This document shows positions 25,304-36,344 of a stretch of DNA of 64,000 bases, in pieces. The position numbers and the translations under genes were made by a program. The DNA is from Synergistaceae bacterium (GTDB lineage Bacteria; Synergistota; Synergistia; Synergistales; Aminobacteriaceae). The notes under the pieces were generated by a model. The model searched no databases and was not told the origin of the DNA. It saw nothing but the letters and a program-made list of their open reading frames with translations. The DNA lies in assembly GCA_018436725.1 (NCBI GenBank), contig JAHDKT010000015.1, positions 1 to 64,000 of the forward strand. The letters run 5' to 3'. Within the stretch, counting starts at the first letter, position 1; each line of letters begins with the position of its first letter.

Positions 25304-27027
25304 ACCGCTCCTTTTCTCTTCGAACGATAAATACCGGTTTTTGTTAAAAGTACCTTCACCACAAACGCAAAAAGGTCAAGGTCTTTTTTCCATCTCCAGG
25401 GTTCCTGCAAAAGACGGTAAAACCATTCGAGCCCTATCTTCTGAAGAATCTTCGGGGCTCGTTTCAACGCCCCCGAGACAACGTCGAAAGCGCCGCCTAC
25501 TCCTACGGCGAGCAGATCTCCGAGGGCTTCGGCGTTTTCGGAGACCCATATCTCCTGTTTGGGAATGCCCATCGCGACGAAGAGAATTTTTGCCCCGCTC
25601 TTCCTTATTTCTTCCGCCACGGATAAATCTCTTTCATCGAAATAACCGTCACGGAAACCGGCAACGACAAGATCAGGGAAACTGCTCCGGAGTTCGGCAA
25701 CTGTCTTTTCAACTATATGCGGACGCGATCCGAGAAGATAAACGGGCCACCCTTCTGCGGCAGCCATACGGGCAAGACCTATCATGTAATCGATCCCGGT
25801 TACACGTTCTTGAACAGGGGTACCCAGCAACTTAAGCGCCCAGACCAGGCCCGTCCCGTCAGCGAGAGTTAAAAATGAACCGTCGAGAGCCGCCGCGTAC
25901 TTTTCGTTTCTCTCCGCCTCCATCACCGCTAAAGCGTTCACGGTTGCAATCAGGCGGGCGCCTCTGCCGGAGACAAGCCCTCCCCGCGCTTTTGAAAGGG
26001 CATAGTTCATCGAGACGTTATCTATGGTCGTTCTCCAGATGGACGGTCTCAGTGGCATTTCCACATTCTCCTTCATATTCCGTATAGCCGGAGCCAGAGT
26101 GATACCGGCGAAAAGGATTGCAAGGCTCGCTACGAGCATCATCGACAGAGGATGCCCGAGTTGCGAGATGGCGACTGCGGATCCTCCAAGAGCGCAGAGA
26201 GAAGTAATGAACCGGACGGCGCTCGGATGATCCAGCCCCTTCCCTATCAATTTGCTGTACAGGACTGCGGCGTTCGATGTTTTAGAGGAGAAGGCGCGGT
26301 GCATGAAGTTCAGCGACGCTTCCATTATAGGAATGGCGAAGAGGCCGAGAGGTAGAATCATCAACGTACCGAACGTAATCCCTTTGCTTACGCCCAAAAC
26401 CGAGGTTCCCGCCACAAGCACGCCCCACATCGCAGCAAGCGCTTCGCCCATGCGCCGGTACATATGGCCGTGACGACTCCAGAAAACTCCGAGGAAGAGA
26501 AGTCCTGAGACGGACATGAAAAAAGCATCCTGCAGATTCTGGCCGGAGAAGACCGTCGCGGCCAGCAGAAGCGAGAACGAAACCGCGAGCAGATGACCGG
26601 CCATGCCTGGTATGTTATCCAATTCCTGCAGGAGCACTGGGAACGCGGAGACCCAGATCGCGGTGATAAGCACGGACACCTCGACCGGGAGGAAGTGATA
26701 CTGACCTGCGGGAAGACCTACGAAGGCGATCCTCGGCCCGAAAAAGGCGAAGACGAAACCTATGAGTAGATACACCGGCTTCCACAGTGCGTTTGGATAA
26801 ATATGCTGCACCATGCCGAACACAGCGGCAAGAACCGACATTCCTACGATGAAGCGGGACGAAGGATTTCCGACGCACAGAGCCGCCAGAATCCAAGCCG
26901 CAATGAGAGTCAGGTCACGGAAATAGTTGTATTGCGTCTTGTCCATGCTTCTCCTGCAGACGCGCTGCGCAAAAAAACAGAGCACCGTCAGGGGAATCAC
27001 ACATAAAAGAATGCTGGAAACGTACAT
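25300..27027 (-). CDS. Fusion: degenerate WecA/MraY-like membrane domain + WecG/TagA/CpsF (GT26) glycosyltransferase
   Basis: 575 residues. The first 320 form about ten membrane segments laid out like the polyprenyl-phosphate sugar-phosphotransferase family, but with its active-site motifs lost: the GLxDD segment is GMVQH (71-75), the DGxDGLA segment is DNIPGMA (137-143) and the HLHHRLL segment is VLYSKLI (255-261). Residues 340-560 are a full GT26 domain: TVNALAVMEAE, LADGTGLVWALKLLG with the Asp-Gly pair, ERVTGIDYM, FVAMGIPKQEIWV, and GVGGAFDVVSGALKRAPK. GT26 enzymes add the second sugar to an undecaprenyl-linked precursor of envelope polymers. I infer that the decayed domain anchors the enzyme or binds the lipid carrier. 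The nearest Shine-Dalgarno sequence is 27 bases before the ATG. Confidence 0.85.
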   Translation of the reverse strand: MYVSSILLCVIPLTVLCFFAQRVCRRSMDKTQYNYFRDLTLIAAWILAALCVGNPSSRFIVGMSVLAAVFGMVQHIYPNALWKPVYLLIGFVFAFFGPRIAFVGLPAGQYHFLPVEVSVLITAIWVSAFPVLLQELDNIPGMAGHLLAVSFSLLLAATVFSGQNLQDAFFMSVSGLLFLGVFWSRHGHMYRRMGEALAAMWGVLVAGTSVLGVSKGITFGTLMILPLGLFAIPIMEASLNFMHRAFSSKTSNAAVLYSKLIGKGLDHPSAVRFITSLCALGGSAVAISQLGHPLSMMLVASLAILFAGITLAPAIRNMKENVEMPLRPSIWRTTIDNVSMNYALSKARGGLVSGRGARLIATVNALAVMEAERNEKYAAALDGSFLTLADGTGLVWALKLLGTPVQERVTGIDYMIGLARMAAAEGWPVYLLGSRPHIVEKTVAELRSSFPDLVVAGFRDGYFDERDLSVAEEIRKSGAKILFVAMGIPKQEIWVSENAEALGDLLAVGVGGAFDVVSGALKRAPKILQKIGLEWFYRLLQEPWRWKKDLDLFAFVVKVLLTKTGIYRSKRKGAV

Positions 27028-27123
27028 TTCCGAGGTAAAAATGAGCGACTCCCTCCTTCTACAAGAGTAATCCCTTTAATTTTACCAGCAACATACTATT
27101 ATTTCTACCTGTTCCGGCGAAGG

Positions 27124-28879
<1,756 letters not shown>

Positions 28880-28906
28880 TCGGAACTCTCTCCCTTCAAG
28901 ATCTCC

Positions 28907-30166
28907 CTACCGCAGGAGATCGCATATATGCAGCATGTGGCCGAGCTTCTGTTCCTTCGTTCCAAGGTAACGTTCGTTGAACTTGTTGGGCGGAATCACC
29001 AGCGGGATCCGTTCCGCGATCTCGATGCCGTATCCTTGCAGCCCGACCACTTTCCTCGGGTTGTTCGTCAGCAGCCTGATATTTTCAACCCCCAGATCCA
29101 GCAAGATCTGCGCCCCGATGCCGTAGTCGCGCAAATCCGGGGCGAAGCCGAGAGCTGCGTTCGCCTCCACCGTATCCATCCCCTTCTCCTGGAGCTGGTA
29201 TGCCTTCAACTTTTCCGCGATACCGATACCGCGCCCTTCCTGCCGCATGTAAAGGACAACGCCGCACCCTTCCTTTTCCACCATCTCCATCGCGACGGAG
29301 AGTTGCGGTCCGCAGTCGCAGCGCAGAGAACCGAAGACATCGCCCGTGAGGCACTCCGAATGCACTCGCACCAGAATTCCCTTCCGCCCGTTGACTTCCC
29401 CCTTCACGAGCGCGATATGCACCCGTTCCGAGTTCTCGTCGAGCACGTTTCTGTACGCATGCGCCACGAAAGCGCCGTGGAGCGTCGGAAGCTCCACCGT
29501 CGCAATCTTTTCTATCAGGCGCTCTCTTGTGCTTCGATACGCTATCAGATGCTCGATCGAGATGATCTTCAAACCGTATTCGGCGGCGAACTCGAGGAGT
29601 TGCGGAAGGCGCGCCATGGTTCCGTCCTCGTTCATGATCTCGCAGATAACCCCCACCGGCGGAAGTCCCGCAAGCCGCGCAAGGTCCACGGCCGCCTCGG
29701 TGTGTCCCGCCCGTTTGAGGACCCCACCTTGCCTCGCTTCGAGGGGAAACATGTGCCCCGGACGATAAAAATCTTCGGCGCGCGATGAAGGTTCGGCAAG
29801 CAATCTAGCTGTTGCGGCGCGTTCATCGGCTGAAATACCCGTCGTCGTTCCCTCTTTGGCGTCGACCGAGACAAGAAAGGCCGTGCCGTGCTTGTCGGTC
29901 CCCTCGCGCACCATCGGATCCAGGCGGAGACGGCGCGCGTACTCTCTCGAAAGAGGAACGCACACCAGACCGCGCGCCCTGCGAACCATGAAATTGATCG
30001 CCTCCGTAGTCGCCATGGACGCCGCGACGACAAGATCCCCCTCGTTCTCACGGCTGTCGTCGTCCACGACGATGATCATTCCGCCGTTCCGTATGCCCTC
30101 GACAGCCTCCTCGATGGTGCTGAACATCGCTTTCTCCTGCTTATCCGTCTCCGAAAGAGCGCTCAT
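28907..30166 (-). CDS. ribBA: Bifunctional DHBP synthase / GTP cyclohydrolase II
   Basis: Supplies both precursors of riboflavin. Residues 1-215 are the dihydroxybutanone phosphate synthase ([29 protein letters not shown]). Residues 216-419 are cyclohydrolase II, with zinc ligands in [17 protein letters not shown] and RQEGRGIGI. 419 residues is standard. GGAGGT lies nine bases before the ATG. Confidence 0.97.
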   Translation of the reverse strand: MSALSETDKQEKAMFSTIEEAVEGIRNGGMIIVVDDDSRENEGDLVVAASMATTEAINFMVRRARGLVCVPLSREYARRLRLDPMVREGTDKHGTAFLVSVDAKEGTTTGISADERAATARLLAEPSSRAEDFYRPGHMFPLEARQGGVLKRAGHTEAAVDLARLAGLPPVGVICEIMNEDGTMARLPQLLEFAAEYGLKIISIEHLIAYRSTRERLIEKIATVELPTLHGAFVAHAYRNVLDENSERVHIALVKGEVNGRKGILVRVHSECLTGDVFGSLRCDCGPQLSVAMEMVEKEGCGVVLYMRQEGRGIGIAEKLKAYQLQEKGMDTVEANAALGFAPDLRDYGIGAQILLDLGVENIRLLTNNPRKVVGLQGYGIEIAERIPLVIPPNKFNERYLGTKEQKLGHMLHICDLLR

Positions 30167-30189
30167 TCAATAACAACCTCCCGCACTGT

Positions 30190-30879
30190 TTACAGCCACC
30201 CGGCCTTTCTGAAAGCATCCAGCGAAAGACCGGACGGCGCATCGTCGCCCCCTGTCGCCTGCGGGGCGTTCCTTGAAAATCCGTTCGAAAGCGCCGTCCC
30301 AAGAAAGCGGCGAACATATTTTCCTAGAATATCCATCTCGATGTTCACATCGTCGCCGGAGCGGAGATCGCCCAGCATCGTCGCCTTCAGTGTCTCCGGA
30401 ATGAGGCTTACCGTACAGATCGTTCCTTTGAATTCCATGATCGTCAGGCTCGTCCCGTCGATCGCTATCGACCCCTTCGGCACAAGGAGAGAAGCCATTT
30501 CGGAGTTCAGCTCGATATCCAGCAGGAACCCTTCGCTCCCCTTGCGTACCCCCCGAACACAGGCGACGCCGTCGATATGTCCGGTGACGATATGCCCGTC
30601 CAGCCGGTCGCCGACGAGAAGAGCCCGTTCCAGGTTCAGGCGGGCGCCCGGGCGCAGCGAGCGGAATTTTGTTTTCGCGAGCGTCTCGCGCATCACATCC
30701 ACGGAAAAGAGGTCTTCTCCGCACGAAGCAACCGTGAGACACGCTCCCGAAACGGCAACCGACTGACCGCGCGACAGCTCTCCGGCGAACGACGGAGCGC
30801 GAACGGAGAGCCGGGCGTACACCCCGCTTGCCTCAAGCGATACAAGCGTCCCGATCGCCTCTACAAGTCCGGTGAACAT
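30190..30879 (-). CDS. ribE: Riboflavin synthase alpha subunit
   Basis: Dismutates two lumazines to riboflavin. 229 residues with two lumazine-binding barrels, the first opening MFTGLVEAIG and the second from about 98 (GHIDGVACV). It carries a 25-residue C-terminal extension beyond the usual end. The ATG at 30879 has GGGGGTG upstream and overlaps ribD by 19 bases. Confidence 0.95.
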   Translation of the reverse strand: MFTGLVEAIGTLVSLEASGVYARLSVRAPSFAGELSRGQSVAVSGACLTVASCGEDLFSVDVMRETLAKTKFRSLRPGARLNLERALLVGDRLDGHIVTGHIDGVACVRGVRKGSEGFLLDIELNSEMASLLVPKGSIAIDGTSLTIMEFKGTICTVSLIPETLKATMLGDLRSGDDVNIEMDILGKYVRRFLGTALSNGFSRNAPQATGGDDAPSGLSLDAFRKAGWL

Positions 30880-31961
30880 GCAAGCACCCCCTCGAGCAGA
30901 AAATCCTCGCCCGCGCGCTTCACGCCGCACTCCCTGAGGGAAAGCGTCTCTCTCATGCAGGAGAAGGAAAGTCCGTTCGTAAATGTTTTCCCTTGCCCCA
31001 TCAGGCGCGGCGCGAGAAAGAGCGAAAGAGCGTCGGCGACTCCTTCCTTGAGAAAGGAGGAAACGACGGAGGGGCCGCCCTCGACGAGGAGTCTGCACAC
31101 GCCTCTGCGAACCAGCTCGGAGAGCACCGCTCCCAGCGAGAGCCCCCCTTCTTTCCTCGGAACACGCACGACGGAAGCCCCGGAAGCCCCGACTGCCGCT
31201 ACACGTTCCGAAGAAGCCGACTCGGACGAGAAGACCACGCAGGACGGGCCGAGGATCTTCGCGCCCGGAGAAACGGAAAGCATCGAATCGAGCAGCACCC
31301 GCAGAGGGGACCGCCCCCACGCGCTGCGGACGGTCAATTCGGGATCGTCCGCCCGGACGGTGCCCGCGCCCACCAGAACGGCGTCGTGCTCCGCCCTCAG
31401 GAGATGGGCGAATGCGCGCGCCCCCTCCGATGTAATCCACTTGCTCTCTCCGGAAGGAAGAGCCATCGCTCCGTCGAGCCCGACCGCCCCCTTCAGCGTC
31501 ACCCACGGTCTCCCCAATCGAACCTTCCGCAGAAAGCCGCGGTTCAGCAGGCGGCACTCCGCTTCCAGAACCCCGGATTCCACGTCGAGGCCGGCCTCGC
31601 GGAGCAGAGCGATTCCTCGCCCGCTGACCCGTTCGTCAGGGTCGATCATCCCGACCACGACTCTCCGGACGCCCTTCTCTACAATCAGCGGAGCGCAGGG
31701 GGGGGTTCTGCCGAAATGAGAGCACGGCTCCAGATTCACATAAAGAGTCGCCCCTTCCGCGGATTCCAGACAGTTCAAGGCAGCTCGCTCCGCATGCAGC
31801 TCGCCGCAGCAGGCGTGCCACCCTTCTGCAAGAACCGCGCCGTCGCGTACAACGACGCACCCTACCAGAGGGTTGGGGGACGTTCGCTCCGTACCTCTGA
31901 GAGCGAGACTGAGCGCCCTTCGCATATAATACTCGTCAATTTTCTTCCTGGAGAGGGTCAC
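30861..31961 (-). CDS. ribD: Bifunctional riboflavin deaminase/reductase RibD
   Basis: The N-terminal deaminase has zinc motif HAERAAL and EPCSHFGRTPPCAPLI. The C-terminal reductase (about 150-366) has KGAVGLDGAMALPSGESKWI and GAGTVRADDPELTVR. 366 residues, complete. It starts inside the end of uvrC (26-base overlap), so riboflavin synthesis here is read from the uvrC transcript; no FMN riboswitch can fit. Confidence 0.95.
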   Translation of the reverse strand: MTLSRKKIDEYYMRRALSLALRGTERTSPNPLVGCVVVRDGAVLAEGWHACCGELHAERAALNCLESAEGATLYVNLEPCSHFGRTPPCAPLIVEKGVRRVVVGMIDPDERVSGRGIALLREAGLDVESGVLEAECRLLNRGFLRKVRLGRPWVTLKGAVGLDGAMALPSGESKWITSEGARAFAHLLRAEHDAVLVGAGTVRADDPELTVRSAWGRSPLRVLLDSMLSVSPGAKILGPSCVVFSSESASSERVAAVGASGASVVRVPRKEGGLSLGAVLSELVRRGVCRLLVEGGPSVVSSFLKEGVADALSLFLAPRLMGQGKTFTNGLSFSCMRETLSLRECGVKRAGEDFLLEGVLACSPDL

Positions 31962-33426
31962 TATTCTTCTCCTTCAAAAAAGTCAGTATCCGGGCCGCGG
32001 TCGCGTCGCCGATCCCCGGCGCCGCCGCAAGCTCCTCCGCGGACATGTTCGCTATGGCCCGGGCGCTTCCGAAACGCCCGAGGAGCTGCGCCGCCTTATG
32101 CTTGCCTATGCCGGGGATATCTTCGAGCACGCTCCGCCGAAGCCGTGCCGAGCGCGACGAACGATGACTCTCGATGGCATACCGATGCGACTCGTCGCGG
32201 ACCCTCTGCAAAAGACGGAGCGCAGCGTCTCCCCTGTCCAGCCGCAGAGGTTCCTGCTCCGTGCTATGGTATATCAGTTCCTCTTCTTTTGCCAGCGAAA
32301 TCGAGGGAATTTGCTCCAGTCCGAGCTTCGCGAGGGCATTCCGCGCGAATTCGAGCTGCACGGGACCGCCGTCGATCACTATGAGCTGGGGCAGCGGCTC
32401 CTTCCCTTCGAGCGATTTTCCGTAGCGCCGTTCAAGCGTTTCTTCCATCGAACGGAAATCGTCCACTCCCTCGACGGTCCTGATCTTGAACCGCCGGTAG
32501 AGCGAACGGTTCGGAACCCCCTGTTCGAACACCACCACCACGCCGTACGTCTCTTTTCCGGACATGTGGGAGATATCGAAACCGTCGATTCTCCACGGAA
32601 GAACAGGAAGGTGCAGCAGCTCCTGGAGACGATTCAAACACTGCCACATATCCCCGTCGAACTCTTCGCGCAGCGGGGAGGAGATTCTCTGGCGGGTTAT
32701 GCGCCAGATTGCGCGGATAGTGTCCCGCAGCCGCCCCGCCTCTTCGAACTGAAGACTCTTCGCCGCCTTGTCCATTCGCTTCCGCAGACGTTCCACAACC
32801 TCCGTGGACTGCCCCTGAAGCAGAAGAATCACGTCGTCGACCCTTTCTCTGTACTCCGCAGGAGAGACCAGACCGGCGCATACCCCCATGCAGCGCCCCA
32901 GAGCGTGATGAAGACAGGGACGAGTCTTCCCCTTCGCCGCATCCGCCGGATCGATCTCCCGGGCGCATATCCGCAGCGGGAAGTATCTTTCGATCAGGCG
33001 CAGAAGCGAGCGGACATCCCCGACGCGCACGAAGGGACCGAAATAGAGACCGTCGTCTTTCCCTCTCTGGCGCGTCACTACGATACGCGGAAAAGGTTCG
33101 GAGGTGATCTTGATATACGGATACCTATCCCCCATCTTCAGCTCGACGTTGAAGAACGGAGCGTATTTCTTGATCAGCTTCGCCTCCAGAATCAGCGCCT
33201 CGACCTCCGTCTCCGTGCGGATCACGGAAACATCCTCGATGGAGGAGACAAGCTTCCGGAGACGCGGCGACGCGAACGACTCGTGCCGGAAATAGGATGC
33301 CACTCGTTTTTTCAGCGACTTCGCTTTCCCTACGTAGAGCACATCCCCGTTGTCGTCACGCATAAGGTACACACCCGGCCGATCCGGAAGGTTTTTCAAC
33401 AGATTTTTTATATGCTCCTTCGCCAC
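31936..33426 (-). CDS. uvrC: UvrABC excinuclease subunit C
   Basis: Makes both incisions in nucleotide excision repair. 496 residues, short for UvrC but with all parts: GIY-YIG nuclease (PGVYLMRDDNGDVLYVGKAK), Cys-rich cluster (CLHHALGRCMGVC), UVR helix (about 205-240), RNase H-like domain (DGFDISHMSGKETYGVVVVF, VIDGGPVQL) and two helix-hairpin-helix motifs at the end (IPGIGKHKAAQLL, APGIGDATAARIL). The start is GTG at 33426 with GGAGG five bases upstream; longer in-frame starts lack this. Confidence 0.96.
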   Translation of the reverse strand: MAKEHIKNLLKNLPDRPGVYLMRDDNGDVLYVGKAKSLKKRVASYFRHESFASPRLRKLVSSIEDVSVIRTETEVEALILEAKLIKKYAPFFNVELKMGDRYPYIKITSEPFPRIVVTRQRGKDDGLYFGPFVRVGDVRSLLRLIERYFPLRICAREIDPADAAKGKTRPCLHHALGRCMGVCAGLVSPAEYRERVDDVILLLQGQSTEVVERLRKRMDKAAKSLQFEEAGRLRDTIRAIWRITRQRISSPLREEFDGDMWQCLNRLQELLHLPVLPWRIDGFDISHMSGKETYGVVVVFEQGVPNRSLYRRFKIRTVEGVDDFRSMEETLERRYGKSLEGKEPLPQLIVIDGGPVQLEFARNALAKLGLEQIPSISLAKEEELIYHSTEQEPLRLDRGDAALRLLQRVRDESHRYAIESHRSSRSARLRRSVLEDIPGIGKHKAAQLLGRFGSARAIANMSAEELAAAPGIGDATAARILTFLKEKNSDPLQEEN

Positions 33427-33494
33427 GACAGCCTCCAAGAAAAGACTACCGGCATGATTCGCCGGGAATAAAAAGTTCTGCATCCCACAAAGTT

Positions 33495-33508
33495 GTATTA
33501 TATAATAC
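33495..33508. promoter_or_regulatory. Palindromic shared -10 region between uvrC and cysS
   Basis: The perfect 14-base palindrome GTATTATATAATAC gives TATAAT on both strands (plus 33501-33506; minus 33497-33502). It lies about midway in the 113-base gap between the divergent genes, so one site may serve both, or be an operator. No good -35 elements are visible. Confidence 0.55.
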
Positions 33509-33539
33509 TGCTTCAGAATGCATTGGAGGTGCTGAGAAA

Positions 33540-34955
33540 ATGGGTTTGATGCTGTATAACGATCTGACGCGGAAAAAAGAACCGTTCGTCCCTCTCAAAG
33601 AGGGGCATGTGGGCTTCTACAGTTGCGGCCCCACGGTCTACGATTTCTTTCACATAGGCAATGCGCGCCCCTTCATCGTCTTCGACGTTCTTCGGCGCTA
33701 CCTTGAGTACAGCGGCTACAAGGTCGCCTTCGTCCAGAATTTCACCGACATCGAAGACAAGATGATCAACAGGGCGAACCAGGAGGGCATCACCGTCAAG
33801 CAGCTCGCGGACAGGTTCATCGACGAGTACTACAAAGACGCCGACGCTCTCGGAATCCGCCGCGCCACATATAATCCGAAGGCGACCGAGCACATGGAGG
33901 AGATCGTCGCGCTGATCCAAAAACTCGTCGACAAGGGGCACGCCTACGAATCCGACGGAGACGTCTTCTTCGACGTGGCAAGCTTCCCCTCGTACGGCGC
34001 CCTTTCGAAGCAGAGCCTTGAAGAGCTTCAGTCGGGAGCGCGGGTGGAGATCAACGAGCGCAAACGCCACCCTCTGGACTTCGCACTCTGGAAAGCGAAG
34101 AAAGAAGGCGAACCATTCTGGCCAAGCCCGTGGGGTGAAGGGCGCCCCGGGTGGCACATCGAATGCAGCGCAATGTCCATGAAATATCTCGGAGAGACCC
34201 TCGACATCCACTCCGGCGGAACCGATCTCACCTTCCCGCACCACGAGAACGAGGTCGCCCAGACGGAGGCGGCGACGGGAAAACCCTTCGTCCGCTACTG
34301 GATCCACAACGGATATCTCCTGATCGACAAGGAGAAGATGTCGAAGTCGCTCGGCAACTTTCTCACCGCGAGGGCGGCGCTTGGGAAGTATCCGGCGAAG
34401 GCCATCCGCCTTTTCATGCTCAGCGCGCACTACAGATCGCCGATCAATTTCTCCGAGGAGAGCCTGAACCAGTCTCTCGGCGCGGTCGAACGCCTGGACA
34501 ACTGCTGGTCAGACCTGGCGCACGCAAGAAAAAACAGAAAGGCGACGAGCGAGGGACCTCGCGCGGAGTTCGAGGCGCTTTTCAAAGGATTCGAGGAGCG
34601 TTTCGTTGCGGCGATGGACGACGACTTCAACACCGCCGCGGCTCTTGGCGTTCTCTTCGAGGCCGTCAAGACGGTGAACACCTATCTGAAAGAAACGCAG
34701 ACACTTGAAGAGGCTTTCCTGGAGCGCGCCGAAAACTTCTTCCGGAAAATCGACTCGGTGATGGGCGTGTTGGGACTCGACGCCGAGAGCGGATACGAAG
34801 ACGTCGCGGAGATAGAGCAGCTCATCGCGGAGCGTAACGCCGCACGCAAGAACAAGGATTTCAAGCGGTCCGACGCTCTCCGGGACGAGCTTGCCGCCAG
34901 AGGCATCCTCCTTGAAGATACCCCCGACGGCACAAAGTGGAAGAGAAAAGCGTAA
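33540..34955 (+). CDS. cysS: Cysteinyl-tRNA synthetase
   Basis: Charges tRNA-Cys. 471 residues: YSCGPTVYDFFHIGNAR contains the first zinc Cys and the HIGH-like motif; KEKMSKSLGN is the KMSKS loop; HSGGTDLTFPHHENE supplies further zinc ligands. GGAGGT lies 11 bases before the ATG. It is one of three plus-strand genes, and ends four bases from the convergent queT. Confidence 0.97.
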   Translation: MGLMLYNDLTRKKEPFVPLKEGHVGFYSCGPTVYDFFHIGNARPFIVFDVLRRYLEYSGYKVAFVQNFTDIEDKMINRANQEGITVKQLADRFIDEYYKDADALGIRRATYNPKATEHMEEIVALIQKLVDKGHAYESDGDVFFDVASFPSYGALSKQSLEELQSGARVEINERKRHPLDFALWKAKKEGEPFWPSPWGEGRPGWHIECSAMSMKYLGETLDIHSGGTDLTFPHHENEVAQTEAATGKPFVRYWIHNGYLLIDKEKMSKSLGNFLTARAALGKYPAKAIRLFMLSAHYRSPINFSEESLNQSLGAVERLDNCWSDLAHARKNRKATSEGPRAEFEALFKGFEERFVAAMDDDFNTAAALGVLFEAVKTVNTYLKETQTLEEAFLERAENFFRKIDSVMGVLGLDAESGYEDVAEIEQLIAERNAARKNKDFKRSDALRDELAARGILLEDTPDGTKWKRKA

Positions 34956-34959
34956 TCGA

Positions 34960-35475
34960 TCAGAGGGCGGGATCTTTCCCGCCCTCGCCTATCCGTTCCC
35001 GAAGAAGAAGCGTCAGCGGAACGCCGAGAAGGTAGCAGGCAATGAACTGACCGATGCCCACATACACGGCGCAGAGCAAAAAAGACACATCCAGTATATA
35101 CGACAGATACCCGCCCACGATCAGCGTGTTCACCAGCACCGGAGGAAGCGCCGCCAGATAGACGGTCGGCATCGCCGATGACATGAGCGCCGCGATAAGC
35201 GTCGCCGCGCTCCCCAGCGCCACGTCGAGAATACCGAAGCCGCCGAAAAGGTTCGCGATGAGACACCCGACGAAGAGACCGAAAACTGCCTGAGGAAAGA
35301 GAAACGGAAGCACCGTGAGCGCCTCCGAGATTCGTACTTGGATATACCCGTAGGAAATAGGCGCGAACAGGATCGTCGTCACTGCATAAATAGCTGCGAC
35401 AAGCCCTGAAATAGCCAGTGAACGGACCGAAAAAAGCTCTTTCGCCGATACGCCGCGGAAAAAAAGAAACCTCAC
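34960..35475 (-). CDS. queT: QueT family transporter (queuosine precursor ECF S-component)
   Basis: 171 residues with about five membrane segments; VRISEALTVLPFLFPQAVFG is the QueT signature. Such proteins are substrate-binding S-components of energy-coupling-factor importers for queuosine precursors. The ECF ATPases are not in the window. It starts with GTG at 35475 with GAGGTGAT upstream, 12 bases after pcm, so no preQ1 riboswitch can precede it directly. Confidence 0.87.
   Translation of the reverse strand: MRFLFFRGVSAKELFSVRSLAISGLVAAIYAVTTILFAPISYGYIQVRISEALTVLPFLFPQAVFGLFVGCLIANLFGGFGILDVALGSAATLIAALMSSAMPTVYLAALPPVLVNTLIVGGYLSYILDVSFLLCAVYVGIGQFIACYLLGVPLTLLLRERIGEGGKDPAL
34963..34986. 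other. GC-rich hairpin at the cysS/queT convergence
   Basis: Ten-base-pair stem GAGGGCGGGA/TCCCGCCCTC with a TCTT loop; it includes the last codons of queT. It lacks a T-run on either strand, so it may slow convergent polymerases rather than be a classic terminator. Confidence 0.5.
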
Positions 35476-35487
35476 CCTATCACCTCT

Positions 35488-36138
35488 TCATGAAGATCCG
35501 CCGCTCCTCCCCCTCAGGAGAGGAACGAAGCGGCAATAGTCATACCACGTATCCGAATATTCGCCATGAAAACGCTTTTCACGGAGCAGTAACCGCTCCC
35601 CCCCGGAAAGCACCGTAACAGGCGCAACCAGCCGTCCTCCCGGAGCAAGGGCCTCCGACCACCACTCCTCAAGCATCGGCGCCGCTGCGGTGACAATGAC
35701 GCCCTGAAACGGTCCGAGGCAATCCCCCGCTTCGCGACCGTCCGACCAGAACACCGTCACATCGTACCCGAGCGCCGAAAGCGTTTCCCTTGCCTTTACA
35801 GCAAGAGAGGCGATTCGTTCGATACTCGTCACCTTGGTCCCCAATGCTGCAAGAACCGCAGCCTGATACCCCGAGCCCGTGCCTATCTCAAGTACGGAGT
35901 CCCCCCTCGCAGGCGCCAGAAGCTCGGTCATCCGCGCCACCATATACGGCTGCGAGATGGTCTGCTCCTCCCCGATCGGAAGAGGGCTGTCTATCCACGC
36001 GCTTTCACGAAGGTGTTCGGGCAGAAACAGATGCCGCGGGACGGAACGCATCGCTTCAAGGACGCTCTCCGAGTCAATGCCCCGCGCCCGGATCTGTTTT
36101 TCCACCATCTCTGCCGCCCTGATCTCCCATGGAGTCAT
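35488..36138 (-). CDS. pcm: Protein-L-isoaspartate O-methyltransferase
   Basis: Repairs isoaspartyl residues using SAM. 216 residues; VPRHLFLPEHL and ISQPYMVARMTELL are family signatures, and VLEIGTGSGYQAAVLAAL binds SAM. The ATG at 36138 is preceded by GGAGGTGAT, excluding the longer in-frame start. The SAH produced here would be handled by ahcY or the deaminase further right. Confidence 0.95.
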   Translation of the reverse strand: MTPWEIRAAEMVEKQIRARGIDSESVLEAMRSVPRHLFLPEHLRESAWIDSPLPIGEEQTISQPYMVARMTELLAPARGDSVLEIGTGSGYQAAVLAALGTKVTSIERIASLAVKARETLSALGYDVTVFWSDGREAGDCLGPFQGVIVTAAAPMLEEWWSEALAPGGRLVAPVTVLSGGERLLLREKRFHGEYSDTWYDYCRFVPLLRGRSGGSS

Positions 36139-36232
36139 GAAATCACCTCCGAAAGGGTATGTTTTCGGAGTATTGTACCATGCAAAAGACGCTTCCCTCC
36201 AAAAAGAGAAGCGTCTCAACGGCAGCTTTTAC

Positions 36233-36330
36233 TGGCGGAGGCGTGTGGGGGTCGAACCCACCGGAGACGGCCTGTACCGCCTCCCACCGGATTTGAAGTC
36301 CGGGGCGCCCACCGGGACACATTCGCCTCC
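36233..36330 (-). tRNA. selC: Selenocysteine tRNA (anticodon TCA)
   Basis: 98 nt on the minus strand. The anticodon loop CTTCAAA in stem CCGGA/TCCGG gives TCA. A six-base-pair D stem (GTGTCC/GGGCGC), an eight-base-pair variable arm (GGAGGCGG/CCGTCTCC), discriminator G and encoded CCA are all typical of tRNA-Sec. The acceptor pairs over seven positions (GGAGGCG/CGCCTCC); the eighth position, paired in E. coli, is A opposite A. SerS, needed to charge it, is in this window; selA, selB and selD are not. Confidence 0.95.
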
Positions 36331-36344
36331 ATTCGACACTACGG

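Noticed and set aside
30190-31557. A 455-residue fusion ahead of riboflavin synthase
   Set aside because: The extra N-terminal half is an out-of-frame shadow of ribD; the true RibE start MFTGLVE has its own ribosome site.
35476-35500. preQ1 riboswitch before queT
   Set aside because: The gap to pcm is 12 bases; no aptamer can fit.
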